64,000 nt of DNA from CBDHDJ01 sp965261645 (GTDB lineage Bacteria > Pseudomonadota > Alphaproteobacteria > SHVV01), in assembly GCA_965261645.1 (NCBI GenBank), contig CBDHDJ010000004.1, positions 434,001 through 498,000 on the forward strand. The letters are read 5' to 3'. Positions 47,225-56,534 of the stretch are shown in pieces (position 1 is the first letter of the stretch; each line of letters begins with the position of its first letter). The position numbers and the translations under genes were made by a program. The notes beneath the pieces were generated by a model, which saw only the letters and a program-made list of their open reading frames with translations, made no database searches and was not told the DNA's origin.

Positions 47225-48250
47225 TCAGCGGGTCTTGGCGGCGGCCCACTGGATGAAGGCCTGGGTGTGCTGGAGCGCAGGCTCGCGGCGAATGCAGGAG
47301 CCGACGAGGAACTCGCCGACCTCGCGCCGGAGCCGTGTCGCGTAGGTGACGATGGCGCCGAGATTGATGTCGTCGGCCATCCTGTAGAGCGAGCCGCACA
47401 GCGCGATGAGCGCACTGGCGTTGCCGGGGACCACGGCGCCTTCGGGATCGTCGATGACGGTGCGGGGATGGGGCAGTTCGTGCCAGACCTTGAGGAAAGC
47501 CGAGAACTCGACCGCCGCGGCTTCGCCGACGGTGCCCCGGAACAGGGCCCGCTCGGCGACGGGATCGAGGCCACCCCGCCGGTGCACGATGTTCGAGACC
47601 ATCTCCCATGTCCTCGGACACGGGAAAGCTTTCTCCGTCGATTGGGGGTTGAAGGCATGCAACAGCTCGGGGCGCATTTGGATGAAAAAGAGCACCTCCG
47701 GAGCGATTCCATTCGCCGCACCCCAGGCGCACCAGTCCGCCGCATCGACCCGGATCTCCAGATGGACGAAGCGCGAGGCGAGCGGTGTGGGCATGCGATG
47801 GACGACGCCGTGGTCGCCTTCCCGGTTGCCGCAGGCGATCAGCGCGGCGCCCTCTGGGAGTTCGTACTCGCCGCATTTGCGGTCGAGCACGAGCTGGTAC
47901 AGGGCGGCCTGCACCATCGGCAAGGCCGAGGGCAGTTCCTCCAGGTTGATCAGCCAGCTTCCGTCCGCGTCCGACGGCGGCAGGAAAGCAGGCGGCGCCC
48001 AGCGCGTGCGGTCGGCGCTGTCGCGCCACGGGATGCCGCGCAGATCGACGGGGTCCAACAGCAGGGCGCGGACGTCGACATACTCACGGCCGGCTTGCGC
48101 CGCGACCTGTTGGGCGATTTGACTCTTGGCGCACCCTGGGGCACCCCAGACCACCACAGGTTGACGAGCTTCGACCAGCAGCGCCAGCGTGGTGGCGAGT
48201 TCGCTCGGGCGCAGCGAGTAATCGGCGGAGATGGTATCGGGCTCGGTCAT
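47225..48250 (-). CDS. MoxR-type AAA ATPase
   Basis: 341 aa from ATG 48250 (GGAG upstream); the open frame before it is a shadow. The P-loop is VVWGAPGCAKSQIAQQVAAQ near residue 35, of form GxxGxxKS. Walker B is WLINLEELPSALPMVQAALY near residue 100, and sensor 1 is ALIACGNREGDHGVVHRMP. A helical C-terminal region follows. MoxR ATPases remodel or load metal or cofactor into client proteins together with a VWA protein. DUF3150 and VWA genes follow directly, so the three form a functional module. Confidence 0.82.
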   Translation of the reverse strand: MTEPDTISADYSLRPSELATTLALLVEARQPVVVWGAPGCAKSQIAQQVAAQAGREYVDVRALLLDPVDLRGIPWRDSADRTRWAPPAFLPPSDADGSWLINLEELPSALPMVQAALYQLVLDRKCGEYELPEGAALIACGNREGDHGVVHRMPTPLASRFVHLEIRVDAADWCAWGAANGIAPEVLFFIQMRPELLHAFNPQSTEKAFPCPRTWEMVSNIVHRRGGLDPVAERALFRGTVGEAAAVEFSAFLKVWHELPHPRTVIDDPEGAVVPGNASALIALCGSLYRMADDINLGAIVTYATRLRREVGEFLVGSCIRREPALQHTQAFIQWAAAKTR

Positions 48251-48554
48251 GGCATGCTCCAGGCTGGCAGGTGGGATGAATGAGTTGCGGCGCGGACGGC
48301 CCTCTCGGGCGGCCCGCTTATGCTCCGCCAACGCCGGGCTCGGGCTCTTCCCGGCGTGGAGGCATGCGTTGGAGGGGACAGGCGCAGCGTGGGGAGATCG
48401 CGGGCGGCAGACTCGTGACAGGCCGGGAAACGAAAGAGGGACGCCGAAGCGCGTGCGCGAAGCCGCGGGGTACGCGGGCAAAACGTTTCGTGCTGGATAT
48501 CGTTCACGATCGGGGCGACCGGCAACATCGAAGCCATCGCGCGCGGCGGCGGGA
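48251..48554. other. Intergenic region, no gene seen
   Basis: Just over 300 bp of GC-rich sequence between two minus-strand genes. It should hold the promoter of the MoxR operon but no box stands out. Confidence 0.4.
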
Positions 48555-48974
48555 TCATGCTTCGTGACCGCCATGGCCGGTGAGTTTCATCGCCGGCGCG
48601 ACGGCGAGGATGCGGGCAGCGGCTTCGAGTTCGGGTCCGGATTCGACGATATGCCCGGCGGCGCGCGCGGCTTCTGCGTAAATGGATAGGGGATGGTTGG
48701 CGGTAAAGTGAATATCGCGCTCGATACCGAGCCCGAAGAGTCCCCGGTATTCGGTCAATTCAAGCAGACCGATTGACCCTGATTCGGGTGTGCCGAAGCC
48801 CAAATCAGCCAGGCCGAATCCACACTCATCCGGGTATTCGGGATCGAGCTCCGACACCAGCCAGGTGCCGGACCCGCATGGATTAAACCACTTGACCACG
48901 GGCTTGTGGTCGGTCCCCCTTCGGGTCCCATTTGCAAGCAGCTTCGTGCGCTGTTCTTCGGTGAGCAGTTTCAT
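48555..48974 (-). CDS. DUF2958 family protein
   Basis: 139 aa, ATG 48974 with GAGAGGA upstream. It starts MKLLTEEQRTKLLANG and continues with PVVKWFNPCGSGTWLVSELD, CGFGLADLGFGTPESGSI and GLGIERDIHFTANHPLSIYA, all standard for DUF2958. This short family is common on conjugative elements beside DUF3150, ParB-like and DUF2493 genes. Its function is unknown. It probably acts in the cytoplasm during transfer or establishment. Confidence 0.87.
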   Translation of the reverse strand: MKLLTEEQRTKLLANGTRRGTDHKPVVKWFNPCGSGTWLVSELDPEYPDECGFGLADLGFGTPESGSIGLLELTEYRGLFGLGIERDIHFTANHPLSIYAEAARAAGHIVESGPELEAAARILAVAPAMKLTGHGGHEA

Positions 48975-49105
48975 GGAATGGTCCTCTCTAATATCGATGA
49001 TCAGGATGCAGCCGCGGCCCGGCCGTCCGCGCCGAGCCGAAAGCCGGCCCCCGGACCGGAGTGGCGCAAGGCAGGCGGATAGCGATGGATGAATGCCGTC
49101 GGCGG

Positions 49106-49606
49106 TCAGCCGTCCGGCGGCGGTCCGGTGTCGCCGGGATCCAGAATGAGCACGCGTGCACGGCCACCGCTGACGGCCACATCCGGAGCGCCGTCGGCTC
49201 TGCGCCCGATCGTGACCAGAGGCTTGTTGCCCGGCGGGGCCGACGGATCGGCGGCCTCCGTCGTGACCGTGCCGGCGTCTTCGACGAAACGAATACGGAC
49301 GGTGCCGCCCGTGACCTCGATGCCGCCGGGTGGGCGGAGGCCGGTCAGCGTGACCACGGGCGGCTCGCCGTTCTCAGTGAAACGGTCGGGAACGGGGATC
49401 GCGGTGTCGCCCCAGGGGTCGGCATCCATGCCCTCGGCCAGGGCCTCGGCGAATGTTGAGCCGCAATAATCTGCGGACTTCCAGTGGGGATCGTCGCCGG
49501 CTTGCTCGATGGCCTTTTCCAGCGCCTCATCGAGGGTATCGGCTTCGAGCGTTACAGTGTTGTGGTAGTGGGATGCGTAGCCGCAACAGACGGTGTAATG
49601 CGTCAT
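49106..49606 (-). CDS. Hypothetical protein coupled to the GHKL ATPase
   Basis: 166 aa from ATG 49606, which overlaps the stop of the ATPase gene (ATGA), so translation is coupled. The N-terminal part MTHYTVCCGYASHYHNTVTL and DTLDEALEKAIEQAGDDPHW looks like a small alpha/beta domain. The C-terminal half is strand-rich, with GGTVRIRFVEDAGTVTTEA and ARVLILDPGDTGPPPDG. No named family recognised. Confidence 0.65.
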   Translation of the reverse strand: MTHYTVCCGYASHYHNTVTLEADTLDEALEKAIEQAGDDPHWKSADYCGSTFAEALAEGMDADPWGDTAIPVPDRFTENGEPPVVTLTGLRPPGGIEVTGGTVRIRFVEDAGTVTTEAADPSAPPGNKPLVTIGRRADGAPDVAVSGGRARVLILDPGDTGPPPDG

Positions 49607-51381
49607 TGCGCCGCCTCCCCGGTGGCGGCTTCCGTGCATACGGGTCCGATGTCGACGCTGACCTTGCCGCCGCGCACCACGATGGTGACCGTGCGGTCGC
49701 GCGGCATGAGCCAGAAGATTTCCCTCCATACCGCATCGGCGATGGTGCGCTGGCGGGCTTCCTCGACCGAGCACAACAGCTTGAGCGACATATGCAGGGC
49801 GTCTTCCTCGAAGCGGGTGAGTTGCGTCTCCCAGGAGTCCGCATCCGCGTCGTCGCTGGGGCTGAAGTATGCGGCGCGCAACAATCGGGCGAGTTCCTCG
49901 GGCGCGATATCGCTGTCCGCCGTCACCAGGGGCAGCGCGTCATGGACCGATGACCAGGCCTCCCTCGCGAAGGCAAGATCGGCGGGGACGGCGATGGCGT
50001 CGCACTTGCGGAAGCAATGGCGCGGGGACTTGGGCGGATGCAGAACGTTCAGGTGCATCACGATGGTCTCGGGCCGTTCCGGCTCGCCGCCGTTCTCCTG
50101 ATCGATGAAGCTGTCCAGCGAACGGACGGCGCCATCCACGGTGACGCGGGTCTCGATGCCGGTGACGCGCGCGAGCGTGTCGTACCAGGGATAACCTTCG
50201 AACCGCGGCTCGGGGGCGAACAGCCGGAGCGTGCGTTCCGATCCGCCCTGGAGCCCGGTAAGGCCGAGGGCGCGATGGAGCGCCTGGGCCTCGGGCGGCT
50301 CGGGGTCGGCCTGCATCACCAGAACGTCGGTGCCTACGCCTGCGAAGGCGGACCGCTCGTCCCAATAGTCCGTGTCGGCGATGGCGGGACGCCAGGGGCG
50401 CAGTTCGGCGGGCGGCCCGGGCAGTTCGATCCCCGCCTCTTTCGCCTTGTGCCAGTCGGTCCAGGCAACCCGCGGGGCCGCATCGGTCTGCGCTATGGCG
50501 CGGTAGACGGCAAGCCGCGCGGCCTCGCGCATCTCTTCCAGAAACGGGGTCTCCACCGCCTCTTTCCTTGCCGGCAGGACCAGTTCCAGATCGGGGCAGG
50601 AGTCGATGTCGGCGCGCGCCGACCAGACGCCGCCTTCCACCGTGTCGACCTGGGGCAGGCGCACCGGCAGGGTCAGGCCGTGAAAGTTGACGTCTGGGAT
50701 GCGGTAGCCTGCATGGCTGTCCTTGAAGACGCCGAAGACGAGGCCCTTCCATGGTTCCACATGGAGCGCGCCGTCGAGAAAGGCGCGGCGCTCGACGGTC
50801 TCCCTACCGATAGTGACCGGCAGGGGGTAATGCCGCGCGGCGGTCTCAAGGAAAGCGCGAACCGCGTGGGCCGCCTCGGATGCCTCGAAGGTGACCGCGG
50901 TTCCATGGGGCCAGGGGGCGCTGTCGTCCGGGACGACATGCGCCGCATCGCGGCCAAGAAAGTGAGCGGGCTCGAGCACGAGGCGGTAGCCGGGGCTCGA
51001 ATCCTGGCCGGGGATTCGCCAGCGCAGGGTGCAGCCCCGGCGCGAGAGAGCGAGAAGCCCGAACCCGGCGGGGTCCTCCGCCTCGGTGATGCCGGGCTTC
51101 CAGTTGCTCTCGCCGAAGGTCAGCAGGACGGCGGGATCGGCGATCCCCACGCCGTCATCGGCGAGGGTAACGCGGGTGGTATCGCCATCCTGCTCGATGG
51201 TCGCGGCAATGCGGTTAGCGCCGCCACGGCGTGAGTTTTGCAGCGTCTCGGTGAAAATATCGGCGAGGCCAGCCGAAAACAGCCGTGTCACCTTGTCGAT
51301 GGCGCTGTCGCCGACGCGTGCGCGGATCGCGGCTGGACCATTGCCGGGCTCGGCCGTAACGGCATTCTGTGCGGTAGACAT
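49603..51381 (-). CDS. GHKL-type (Hsp90/MutL-like) ATP-binding protein
   Basis: 592 aa from ATG 51381 (AGGAG eight bases upstream). The Bergerat fold is clear: N-box IFTETLQNSRRGGANRIAA near residue 45, G1 VTLADDGVGIADPAVLLTFG near 73, and G2 AGFGLLALSRRGCTL. There is no histidine-kinase dimerisation domain and no Toprim. The remaining 400 residues have no recognised domain. The gene lies in the ParB / ATPase / DUF2958 / MoxR cluster typical of these elements. Function unknown, possibly protein remodelling or DNA maintenance. Confidence 0.8.
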   Translation of the reverse strand: MSTAQNAVTAEPGNGPAAIRARVGDSAIDKVTRLFSAGLADIFTETLQNSRRGGANRIAATIEQDGDTTRVTLADDGVGIADPAVLLTFGESNWKPGITEAEDPAGFGLLALSRRGCTLRWRIPGQDSSPGYRLVLEPAHFLGRDAAHVVPDDSAPWPHGTAVTFEASEAAHAVRAFLETAARHYPLPVTIGRETVERRAFLDGALHVEPWKGLVFGVFKDSHAGYRIPDVNFHGLTLPVRLPQVDTVEGGVWSARADIDSCPDLELVLPARKEAVETPFLEEMREAARLAVYRAIAQTDAAPRVAWTDWHKAKEAGIELPGPPAELRPWRPAIADTDYWDERSAFAGVGTDVLVMQADPEPPEAQALHRALGLTGLQGGSERTLRLFAPEPRFEGYPWYDTLARVTGIETRVTVDGAVRSLDSFIDQENGGEPERPETIVMHLNVLHPPKSPRHCFRKCDAIAVPADLAFAREAWSSVHDALPLVTADSDIAPEELARLLRAAYFSPSDDADADSWETQLTRFEEDALHMSLKLLCSVEEARQRTIADAVWREIFWLMPRDRTVTIVVRGGKVSVDIGPVCTEAATGEAAQ

Positions 51382-51412
51382 TGGGAAACTCCTGGTTGTC
51401 GATACGGGAATG

Positions 51413-51448
51413 AAAAACGCCCCGCCGGAACGAAGCCGGCGGGGCGTT
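51413..51448 (-). terminator. Rho-independent terminator after the parB-like gene
   Basis: On the minus strand a strong hairpin (CGCCCCGCCGG and CCGGCGGGGCG around CTTCGTT) is followed by TTTTT. It lies 25 bp after the ParB-like stop and before the GHKL gene, separating two transcription units. Confidence 0.87.
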
Positions 51449-51472
51449 ATGGAGGGCGATGAACGCGGTGGC

Positions 51473-53944
51473 TCAGCCGCGGCGCAGGAAGGCCGGTATC
51501 TCCAGCAACTCCGCTTTGTTGTCGCGGCCGTTGCCGCGCGGCGGAGCCAGGACCTGTTCCCGCTCGACCAAAGGCGTTGCATCCGCGTTCACGTTCGAGG
51601 CGAGTGCGGCGGTGCGGCGTTCGGCCACGGCGGGAGCATCGATGCTCTCGACGACGGAATGAACGCGTGCGTTCATGGGCTGTTGTGCCTCCACCTGAGC
51701 GAGGTCGGCGACATTGTCCGCCGGAGCACCGGCCTCCGGATCCCCGGATTGCGAGGTGTCGCTGTCGGCGCCCGATGGATCGGCGCCACCGTTGACGTCA
51801 TCGCCATCATCTTCCGGCGCATCGCCCAGCGGCGTGTCTGCCGCAGTCGGTTGCGGTTTGGGGGCGGTTGTCCTCTCGTCACTCGCCGCGCCTTCGTCAT
51901 CGGCGGTGCCGGTATCGAAGGCGCGGAAGCCGGGCGGCGTCCAGGCGATCGCCGCGGCGCGGCCGTCGGCCGTGACCCCGGCGGGGATGCCGTCGCCGTG
52001 GGCGAAAGCGTCCTGCATCGCCCTGGCGATGTCCGCCTTCTTCTGCTTGGCACAGGCTTGCGCCCAGGCCTCGCCCAGGGTTTCGCGGGCGATGGCGAGG
52101 ATTCGATCTTTGCGCAAACGCGACCACAGCAGATCGGCGGTCCAGACCTGATCGCGGTTGCCGCGGACGGCTGCGGCGAAATCGGTGTCGAGCCGGGCGA
52201 CGGTCGCTTCGACCTCGGGCCGGGCCTTGGGTTCGAACGCCAGTTGACCCTTCAGCGTGCGCGCGACACAGGACGCGAACAGGGTCCGTTTGTCCCGCTC
52301 GGGAAGCGCCCGCAGCGCGGCGAAGGCCTCGGTATCCGACAGGCCGGTCCAGTCGAGCTTTTGTGCGTCACTGTCGATCTCGAGGTGCTTCTCGCCGACA
52401 TTGATGGTGCCGAAAGCATCGTCGTTGACCCGCATGGCCGGACGGTCCGGGGTCTCGACTGCCCTGATGTCGAGTGCGTCATCATGGTAGCCGGTGGTGA
52501 ACACGCTGCGTGCCAACTGGAACAGCAGCAGATCGAAGGCCGCATCGAAGTCGCAAGCGAGCTGGCTCTTGACGATGGCCGTGCGGATGGCCCGCAGATC
52601 GTCGGCGAGCCCGATACCGACACCCGCTTCCTTGCGCGCCTCGGATTCCGCGTCGCCGGGAGAAGCGAGGGGAGCCACGCATGTGGGCGCATCGATGCCG
52701 AAAAATGTGTCCTCTCCATCGGCAGTATCGTCGTGTCCGGCCGCGCCCGCTTCGCCTGATTCGCGCGCGGGCATGTCCTCGGGCCTGACCAGGCCCTGGA
52801 TCAGTTTGAGCTCGCCGTTGTTGCCGACGGTGGCGATGCACCCGGCGATGGCAATATCTTCGCGCCGGTAGACCGCGCGGGCCTCGATCATGGCCTCGAT
52901 TTCGTCGACCCGCTCTTCGTTGGCACCGGCCTCCTCGACCAATTCTTCGGTCCACCCGTCGTCATCCATGTTGGCGAGTTCGTCGTTACGGGTCCTCAAG
53001 CGTTCGATCTCGGCCTTCTCCTCGTCCGTCGGCTCGGCCGGTTGCGGGCGCACCCGCCCGAAAGCGGCGGTGGCGCTCCAGTCCACCTCGAGCCGCGCCT
53101 CGGCCCATTTCCAGCGTGTCTCCAGTTCCCTTGCCGCCGCCTGGAGACTATCCATGGCGAGCTTGTTCAACAGATCGGGATCGTCGAACCAGATCCCCCG
53201 CTCGTCCTCCTCGGCGAACAGGTCGCGGTCGATCTGGCCGCCCGCCCCCTCGTAAGCCTCGATGCCGACGAAACGCGCGATGGCGGACGTGGCCGGAACC
53301 CGGTCCTCGGTCAGCAGGCGCTTGATCTGCCAGGCGCCGGGCCGGTAGCCCTGTTGGCTCACCGCCGCCCAGACCGCACTCTGGCGGGCCTGATCCGTGG
53401 TGACGGCGAAGGCCATCAATGTGTCCAGATCGATTTCGCCTGCTCGGTAGGCCTGGAGCAGCACCGGTGCGGCGTTGCCGAGCCGCAGGCGTTTCTCCAC
53501 GGTGCGTTCCGAGACCACGAAACGCGCCGCGATGGCGGCCGCCGTGCTGCCGGCATCGGCCAGGCCGCGGAACGCCTCGACCTGATCGGCCGGGTGCATG
53601 GCGGCGCGGACACTGTTCTCGGCCAGCGAAACTTCTTCGGCCGCCACGATACCGTCGATCATATGGCAGGGCACGGGGTGGTCCTCTTTCAGCGCGCCCT
53701 CGGCGGCTAACGCCTGCATCGCGGCAAGCCGCCGGCCGCCGGCGATCACCCCGTAGCGCGCGACGCAATCGGTGCCGGGTTCCATGGCGCGGGCAATCAG
53801 GTTCTCGAGCAGCCCGTGGGCGGCGATCGAGGCCTTGAGCTCGGTGAAGGCCGAAGCATCGGCCGGCGTCTTGCGCACATTGCCGGGCGAGAGTTCGAGT
53901 TGGGACAGCGGGATGTCGCGGATATCGCGTTCGGGCTCGTGCAT
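51473..53944 (-). CDS. ParB/RepB/Spo0J-family nuclease-like protein
   Basis: 823 aa from ATG 53944, with GGAGACC upstream; the longer open frame before it is not supported. The ParB N-terminal domain (residues about 1-110) shows PLSQLELSPGNVRKTPAD, VIAGGRRLAAMQALAAEG and VSLAENSVRAAMHPADQVEA. The HTH is in STAAAIAARFVVSERTVEKR. The long C-terminal part (residues about 330-740) contains a coiled coil and an acidic, low-complexity tail. Such long ParB-like proteins are hallmarks of large plasmids and ICEs and are distinct from the partition ParB. Possible roles are DNA binding or nuclease activity. No ParA is in the window. Confidence 0.85.
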   Translation of the reverse strand: MHEPERDIRDIPLSQLELSPGNVRKTPADASAFTELKASIAAHGLLENLIARAMEPGTDCVARYGVIAGGRRLAAMQALAAEGALKEDHPVPCHMIDGIVAAEEVSLAENSVRAAMHPADQVEAFRGLADAGSTAAAIAARFVVSERTVEKRLRLGNAAPVLLQAYRAGEIDLDTLMAFAVTTDQARQSAVWAAVSQQGYRPGAWQIKRLLTEDRVPATSAIARFVGIEAYEGAGGQIDRDLFAEEDERGIWFDDPDLLNKLAMDSLQAAARELETRWKWAEARLEVDWSATAAFGRVRPQPAEPTDEEKAEIERLRTRNDELANMDDDGWTEELVEEAGANEERVDEIEAMIEARAVYRREDIAIAGCIATVGNNGELKLIQGLVRPEDMPARESGEAGAAGHDDTADGEDTFFGIDAPTCVAPLASPGDAESEARKEAGVGIGLADDLRAIRTAIVKSQLACDFDAAFDLLLFQLARSVFTTGYHDDALDIRAVETPDRPAMRVNDDAFGTINVGEKHLEIDSDAQKLDWTGLSDTEAFAALRALPERDKRTLFASCVARTLKGQLAFEPKARPEVEATVARLDTDFAAAVRGNRDQVWTADLLWSRLRKDRILAIARETLGEAWAQACAKQKKADIARAMQDAFAHGDGIPAGVTADGRAAAIAWTPPGFRAFDTGTADDEGAASDERTTAPKPQPTAADTPLGDAPEDDGDDVNGGADPSGADSDTSQSGDPEAGAPADNVADLAQVEAQQPMNARVHSVVESIDAPAVAERRTAALASNVNADATPLVEREQVLAPPRGNGRDNKAELLEIPAFLRRG

Positions 53945-54161
53945 ATCGGTCTCCGGGATTTGGTGAATTCGGAACCGGGCGGGGACACCCTCTTCGGCAT
54001 CCGCCCTCGCCCGCCTTCGGCTCAAGCTCTGGCTCTCGCCGGCGTAACGGAACCGGATGGAGCCGGAACGGCTGGATCGTGCATGGACAGTTGAATCGAT
54101 CGCCGCCGTTCCAGCGCCGGGCAGGCCGCCATCGGCAGGCGCGGTGCTAGTTCGATACCCG

Positions 54162-54622
54162 TCACGAGCCATCGGGATGGCGGCAGGCGCTGCCGTGGGC
54201 TTGCCCGGTGCGCGCGCCGGCGGTCGCGGTGAGTTGGTATTCCCTGCAGTAGATTCCGGCGGCCGATCTGTAGGTGCGGGTCGGTGTAATCGCCCCTGCG
54301 TTATCGGTTTCGGGATTGCGCCAGTGCGAGGGCACCCCGCTTGGATGGGTTTCCAGCACCGCTTGCCGTGTGCGGGCCGCATACAGCCTGTCGAGCGAGG
54401 CGCCGATCTCACCACCGGGAAACGACCCCGCCATGGTTCCTGCCACGGTGGCCGCGATCCCGAACTCGCCGCTTCCAACCGTGGATCCGAGCACGCGCGG
54501 GCGACTCCGCCGAGCTACGCCATCCGTTTCATGCCATGATCGCCGGTCATGTAACCGGCGAGAAACAGCGCGGCGATTACCGCGATCGCCGTCCTGATCG
54601 CCGCCGTCTTCGAATGGGTCAA
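54162..54622 (-). pseudogene. 17-kDa surface-antigen/glycine-zipper protein, frameshifted
   Basis: A TTG at 54622 with GGGAGG six bases upstream starts a signal-type sequence (AIRTAIAVIAALFLAG), followed by Tyr where related lipoproteins carry the lipobox Cys. After MKRMA the frame meets a stop, and homology continues in another frame with the glycine-zipper GEFGIAATVAGTMAGSFPGG, then LDRLYAARTRQAVLETHPSG and RTYRSAAGIYCREYQLTA. The last Trp codon of the usual GSWR end is TGA. The family sits in the outer membrane. This copy looks broken at several points. Confidence 0.6.
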
Positions 54623-54798
54623 TCGAGACCTCCCGGCGGGGCGGCGAGAGCCGTCCTCTCGCTCTCGTCCCCGCCGCCCCAAAGGCCCCGGCCTCATTCT
54701 CTCGCCGGCGCGCCAGGTTCTCGCGGTGGCAGCGCGCCCGTAGTGTAACTTTCTGCTTGTGGACCACTGCCCGGATCGACGCCCGGGTCTGCCGAGGC

Positions 54799-56058
54799 TC
54801 AGGTTTTAACCTTCGGGATGTCTTCCCAACGGGTTGTGTAGCTGGGCGAGCGGAAGGCGCTGCTCGATCGCCAGGCCGCGGCCTGCGCCGCGGGGCCGAA
54901 TTGGATCGCTCCCGGTCCCAACCGGTCGTTGATGGCGTCGAACGCTTCGATCAGCTTGTCGTCCCTTGGATCCTGCGTATCGAATAGCGAGATTGGCGCC
55001 CGGCCGGCTTCTACGAGGTCGAGCAGCATCACCCCAGCGCGCTTGTACGCCAGCCCCTCGCGGTAGATGTGCTTCAGAGCGGCCAGCGCGGCTCGCACGG
55101 CATGCTTCGTGTTATTGGTCGCGGGCGACAGCGCCTCTGAACGGGACGGAGCGTGGTGCGGGCTCTTGCCGAAACGGTTGGTCTCGATAAACATGCTCGT
55201 CGACGAGGCGACGAGATTGGCCCTACGGATCGATCGTGCCGCATCGGTCGCGAACATGGCGATCGCATTGGCCAACTTGTCGTAGTCGCGCACTTCTGTG
55301 CCGAAGGAGCGCGAAACCATCGTCGTCTGCTTGGGCTGGGGCATGTCATCGAAGCCTATACAGTCCTCGCCGCGCAATTCCCGTACCGTCTTCAGCCCGC
55401 CGACGCCCATCTCCTTGCGCACCCAGCCATCGGGCCACCGCGCCAGATCGAGAGCCGTCACGACGCCGTTGCGGTTGAGTTTTTGGGCGTACTGCCTGCC
55501 GATGCCCCAGATATCGCCGATTTCAGTTGACGCCAGCGCCCTGTCGCGCCAGCGCGTTCCGGTGAGATCGAGAACGCCGTCCGTTTTGGCGGAAGTCTTC
55601 GCGAGGCGATTGGCGATCTTGGCAAGGGTCTTGGTCTCGGCAATGCCGATGCTGATCGGCAGCCCGGTCCATTGCCGCACGGTGCGTTTCAGTCCCTGGC
55701 AGAATGCCGTGAGCTCTTGCGGTATTCCCGTGAGATCAAGAAAGCATTCGTCGATCGAGTATTTCTCCACCGCCGGGACCAGTTCCCCGAAGGCCTGCAT
55801 CACCCGGTTGCTCATATCGGTATAGAACTGGAGATTGCCGCTGATGACGGCAATGCTGTGCTGCTCGATGAGGTTTTTCGCCTGGAACGCCGGCTGCGCC
55901 ATCTTGACGCCGAGCGCCTTCGCCTCGTCGCTACGCGCGACGATGCAGCCGTCGTTCGACGACAGGACGACGGCGGGACGGCCTTCAAGCAAAGGACGGA
56001 AGACCCGCTCGCAGGAGACGAAGAAGTTATTGCAGTCAGCCAGTCCGTAGATGCTCAT
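54799..56058 (-). CDS. umuC: Error-prone DNA polymerase V catalytic subunit UmuC (Y family)
   Basis: 419 aa from ATG 56058, the start overlapping the umuD stop (ATGA). Y-family motifs are present: SIYGLADCNNFFVSCERVFR with the first metal-binding Asp, SSNDGCIVARSDEAKALG, and YSIDECFLDLTGI with the Asp-Glu pair. The little-finger part has RANLVASSTSMFIETNRFG and the C-terminal AISLFDTQD-type block is present as APISLFDTQDPRDDK. It performs translesion synthesis after SOS induction. Plasmid-borne umuDC pairs are common. The normal partner UmuD here is damaged. Confidence 0.92.
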   Translation of the reverse strand: MSIYGLADCNNFFVSCERVFRPLLEGRPAVVLSSNDGCIVARSDEAKALGVKMAQPAFQAKNLIEQHSIAVISGNLQFYTDMSNRVMQAFGELVPAVEKYSIDECFLDLTGIPQELTAFCQGLKRTVRQWTGLPISIGIAETKTLAKIANRLAKTSAKTDGVLDLTGTRWRDRALASTEIGDIWGIGRQYAQKLNRNGVVTALDLARWPDGWVRKEMGVGGLKTVRELRGEDCIGFDDMPQPKQTTMVSRSFGTEVRDYDKLANAIAMFATDAARSIRRANLVASSTSMFIETNRFGKSPHHAPSRSEALSPATNNTKHAVRAALAALKHIYREGLAYKRAGVMLLDLVEAGRAPISLFDTQDPRDDKLIEAFDAINDRLGPGAIQFGPAAQAAAWRSSSAFRSPSYTTRWEDIPKVKT

Positions 56059-56346
56059 GGCAGGCTCCGCACCACCCCGGCGACGACGCCCCAGATGTGG
56101 GTATCCTCGCCCTCGATTGTGGCGAAAGGACGGGGCGGTCAACTCGCCTTCGAGTGCCGCGATGACGATGGAGCCCGAACCCGGCGTACGTGAACGGTCG
56201 ACGATCAGGGTATCGCCGGCAAGGATCCCGTGTTCGGCCATGCCGCCGCCCTCGACCGTGACAAAGAATGTCGCCGCCGGGCGCCTTATGAAATGATCGT
56301 CGAGGCTAAGACTCGTCGTGGGGTGACTACGGTGAACATCAGGCAA
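56055..56346 (-). pseudogene. UmuD-like S24 peptidase remnant without catalytic residues
   Basis: The reading frame shows LSLDDHFIRRPAATFFVTVE and AEHGILAGDTLIVDRSRTPG, clearly UmuD. The catalytic Ser, normally in GDSM, is replaced (GGGM). The Lys region after GELT is garbled, and the rest (IEGEDTHIWGVVAGVVRSLP) continues in another frame to a stop overlapping umuC. The N-terminal arm with the self-cleavage site is short or missing. It would not self-cleave. Confidence 0.7.
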
Positions 56347-56494
56347 TGCCTGTAAATTTCCCTTGTCGGCGCCGGCGGCGATTAACTTGGTTTGGCGTTA
56401 GAATACATCCAGCACATCGGTTCAATAGAACGACGTGAAAAGGGAAACGGCAAGCTGGCGTGTAACAATGGCAATCGGTTGCACCAGCCGGGCC

Positions 56495-56506
56495 ACACTA
56501 TAGTGT
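56495..56506. promoter_or_regulatory. Perfect 12-bp palindrome, possible operator
   Basis: ACACTATAGTGT lies about 30 bp upstream of the following small gene, in the gap between it and the divergent umuD remnant. It contains a TATAGT that could also be a -10 box. Confidence 0.45.
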
Positions 56507-56534
56507 AAGAGGCTTGAAATGAGAGGTTTAAGAA

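Noticed and set aside
46349..48283. 644-aa plus-strand frame opposite DUF3150 and MoxR genes
   Set aside because: It spans two real minus-strand genes and has no motif.
56420..56431. GTTC-N4-GAAC near umuD as a LexA box
   Set aside because: Alphaproteobacterial LexA sites are GTTC-N7-GTTC direct repeats, and the Gram-positive form is GAAC-N4-GTTC. The order here fits neither.
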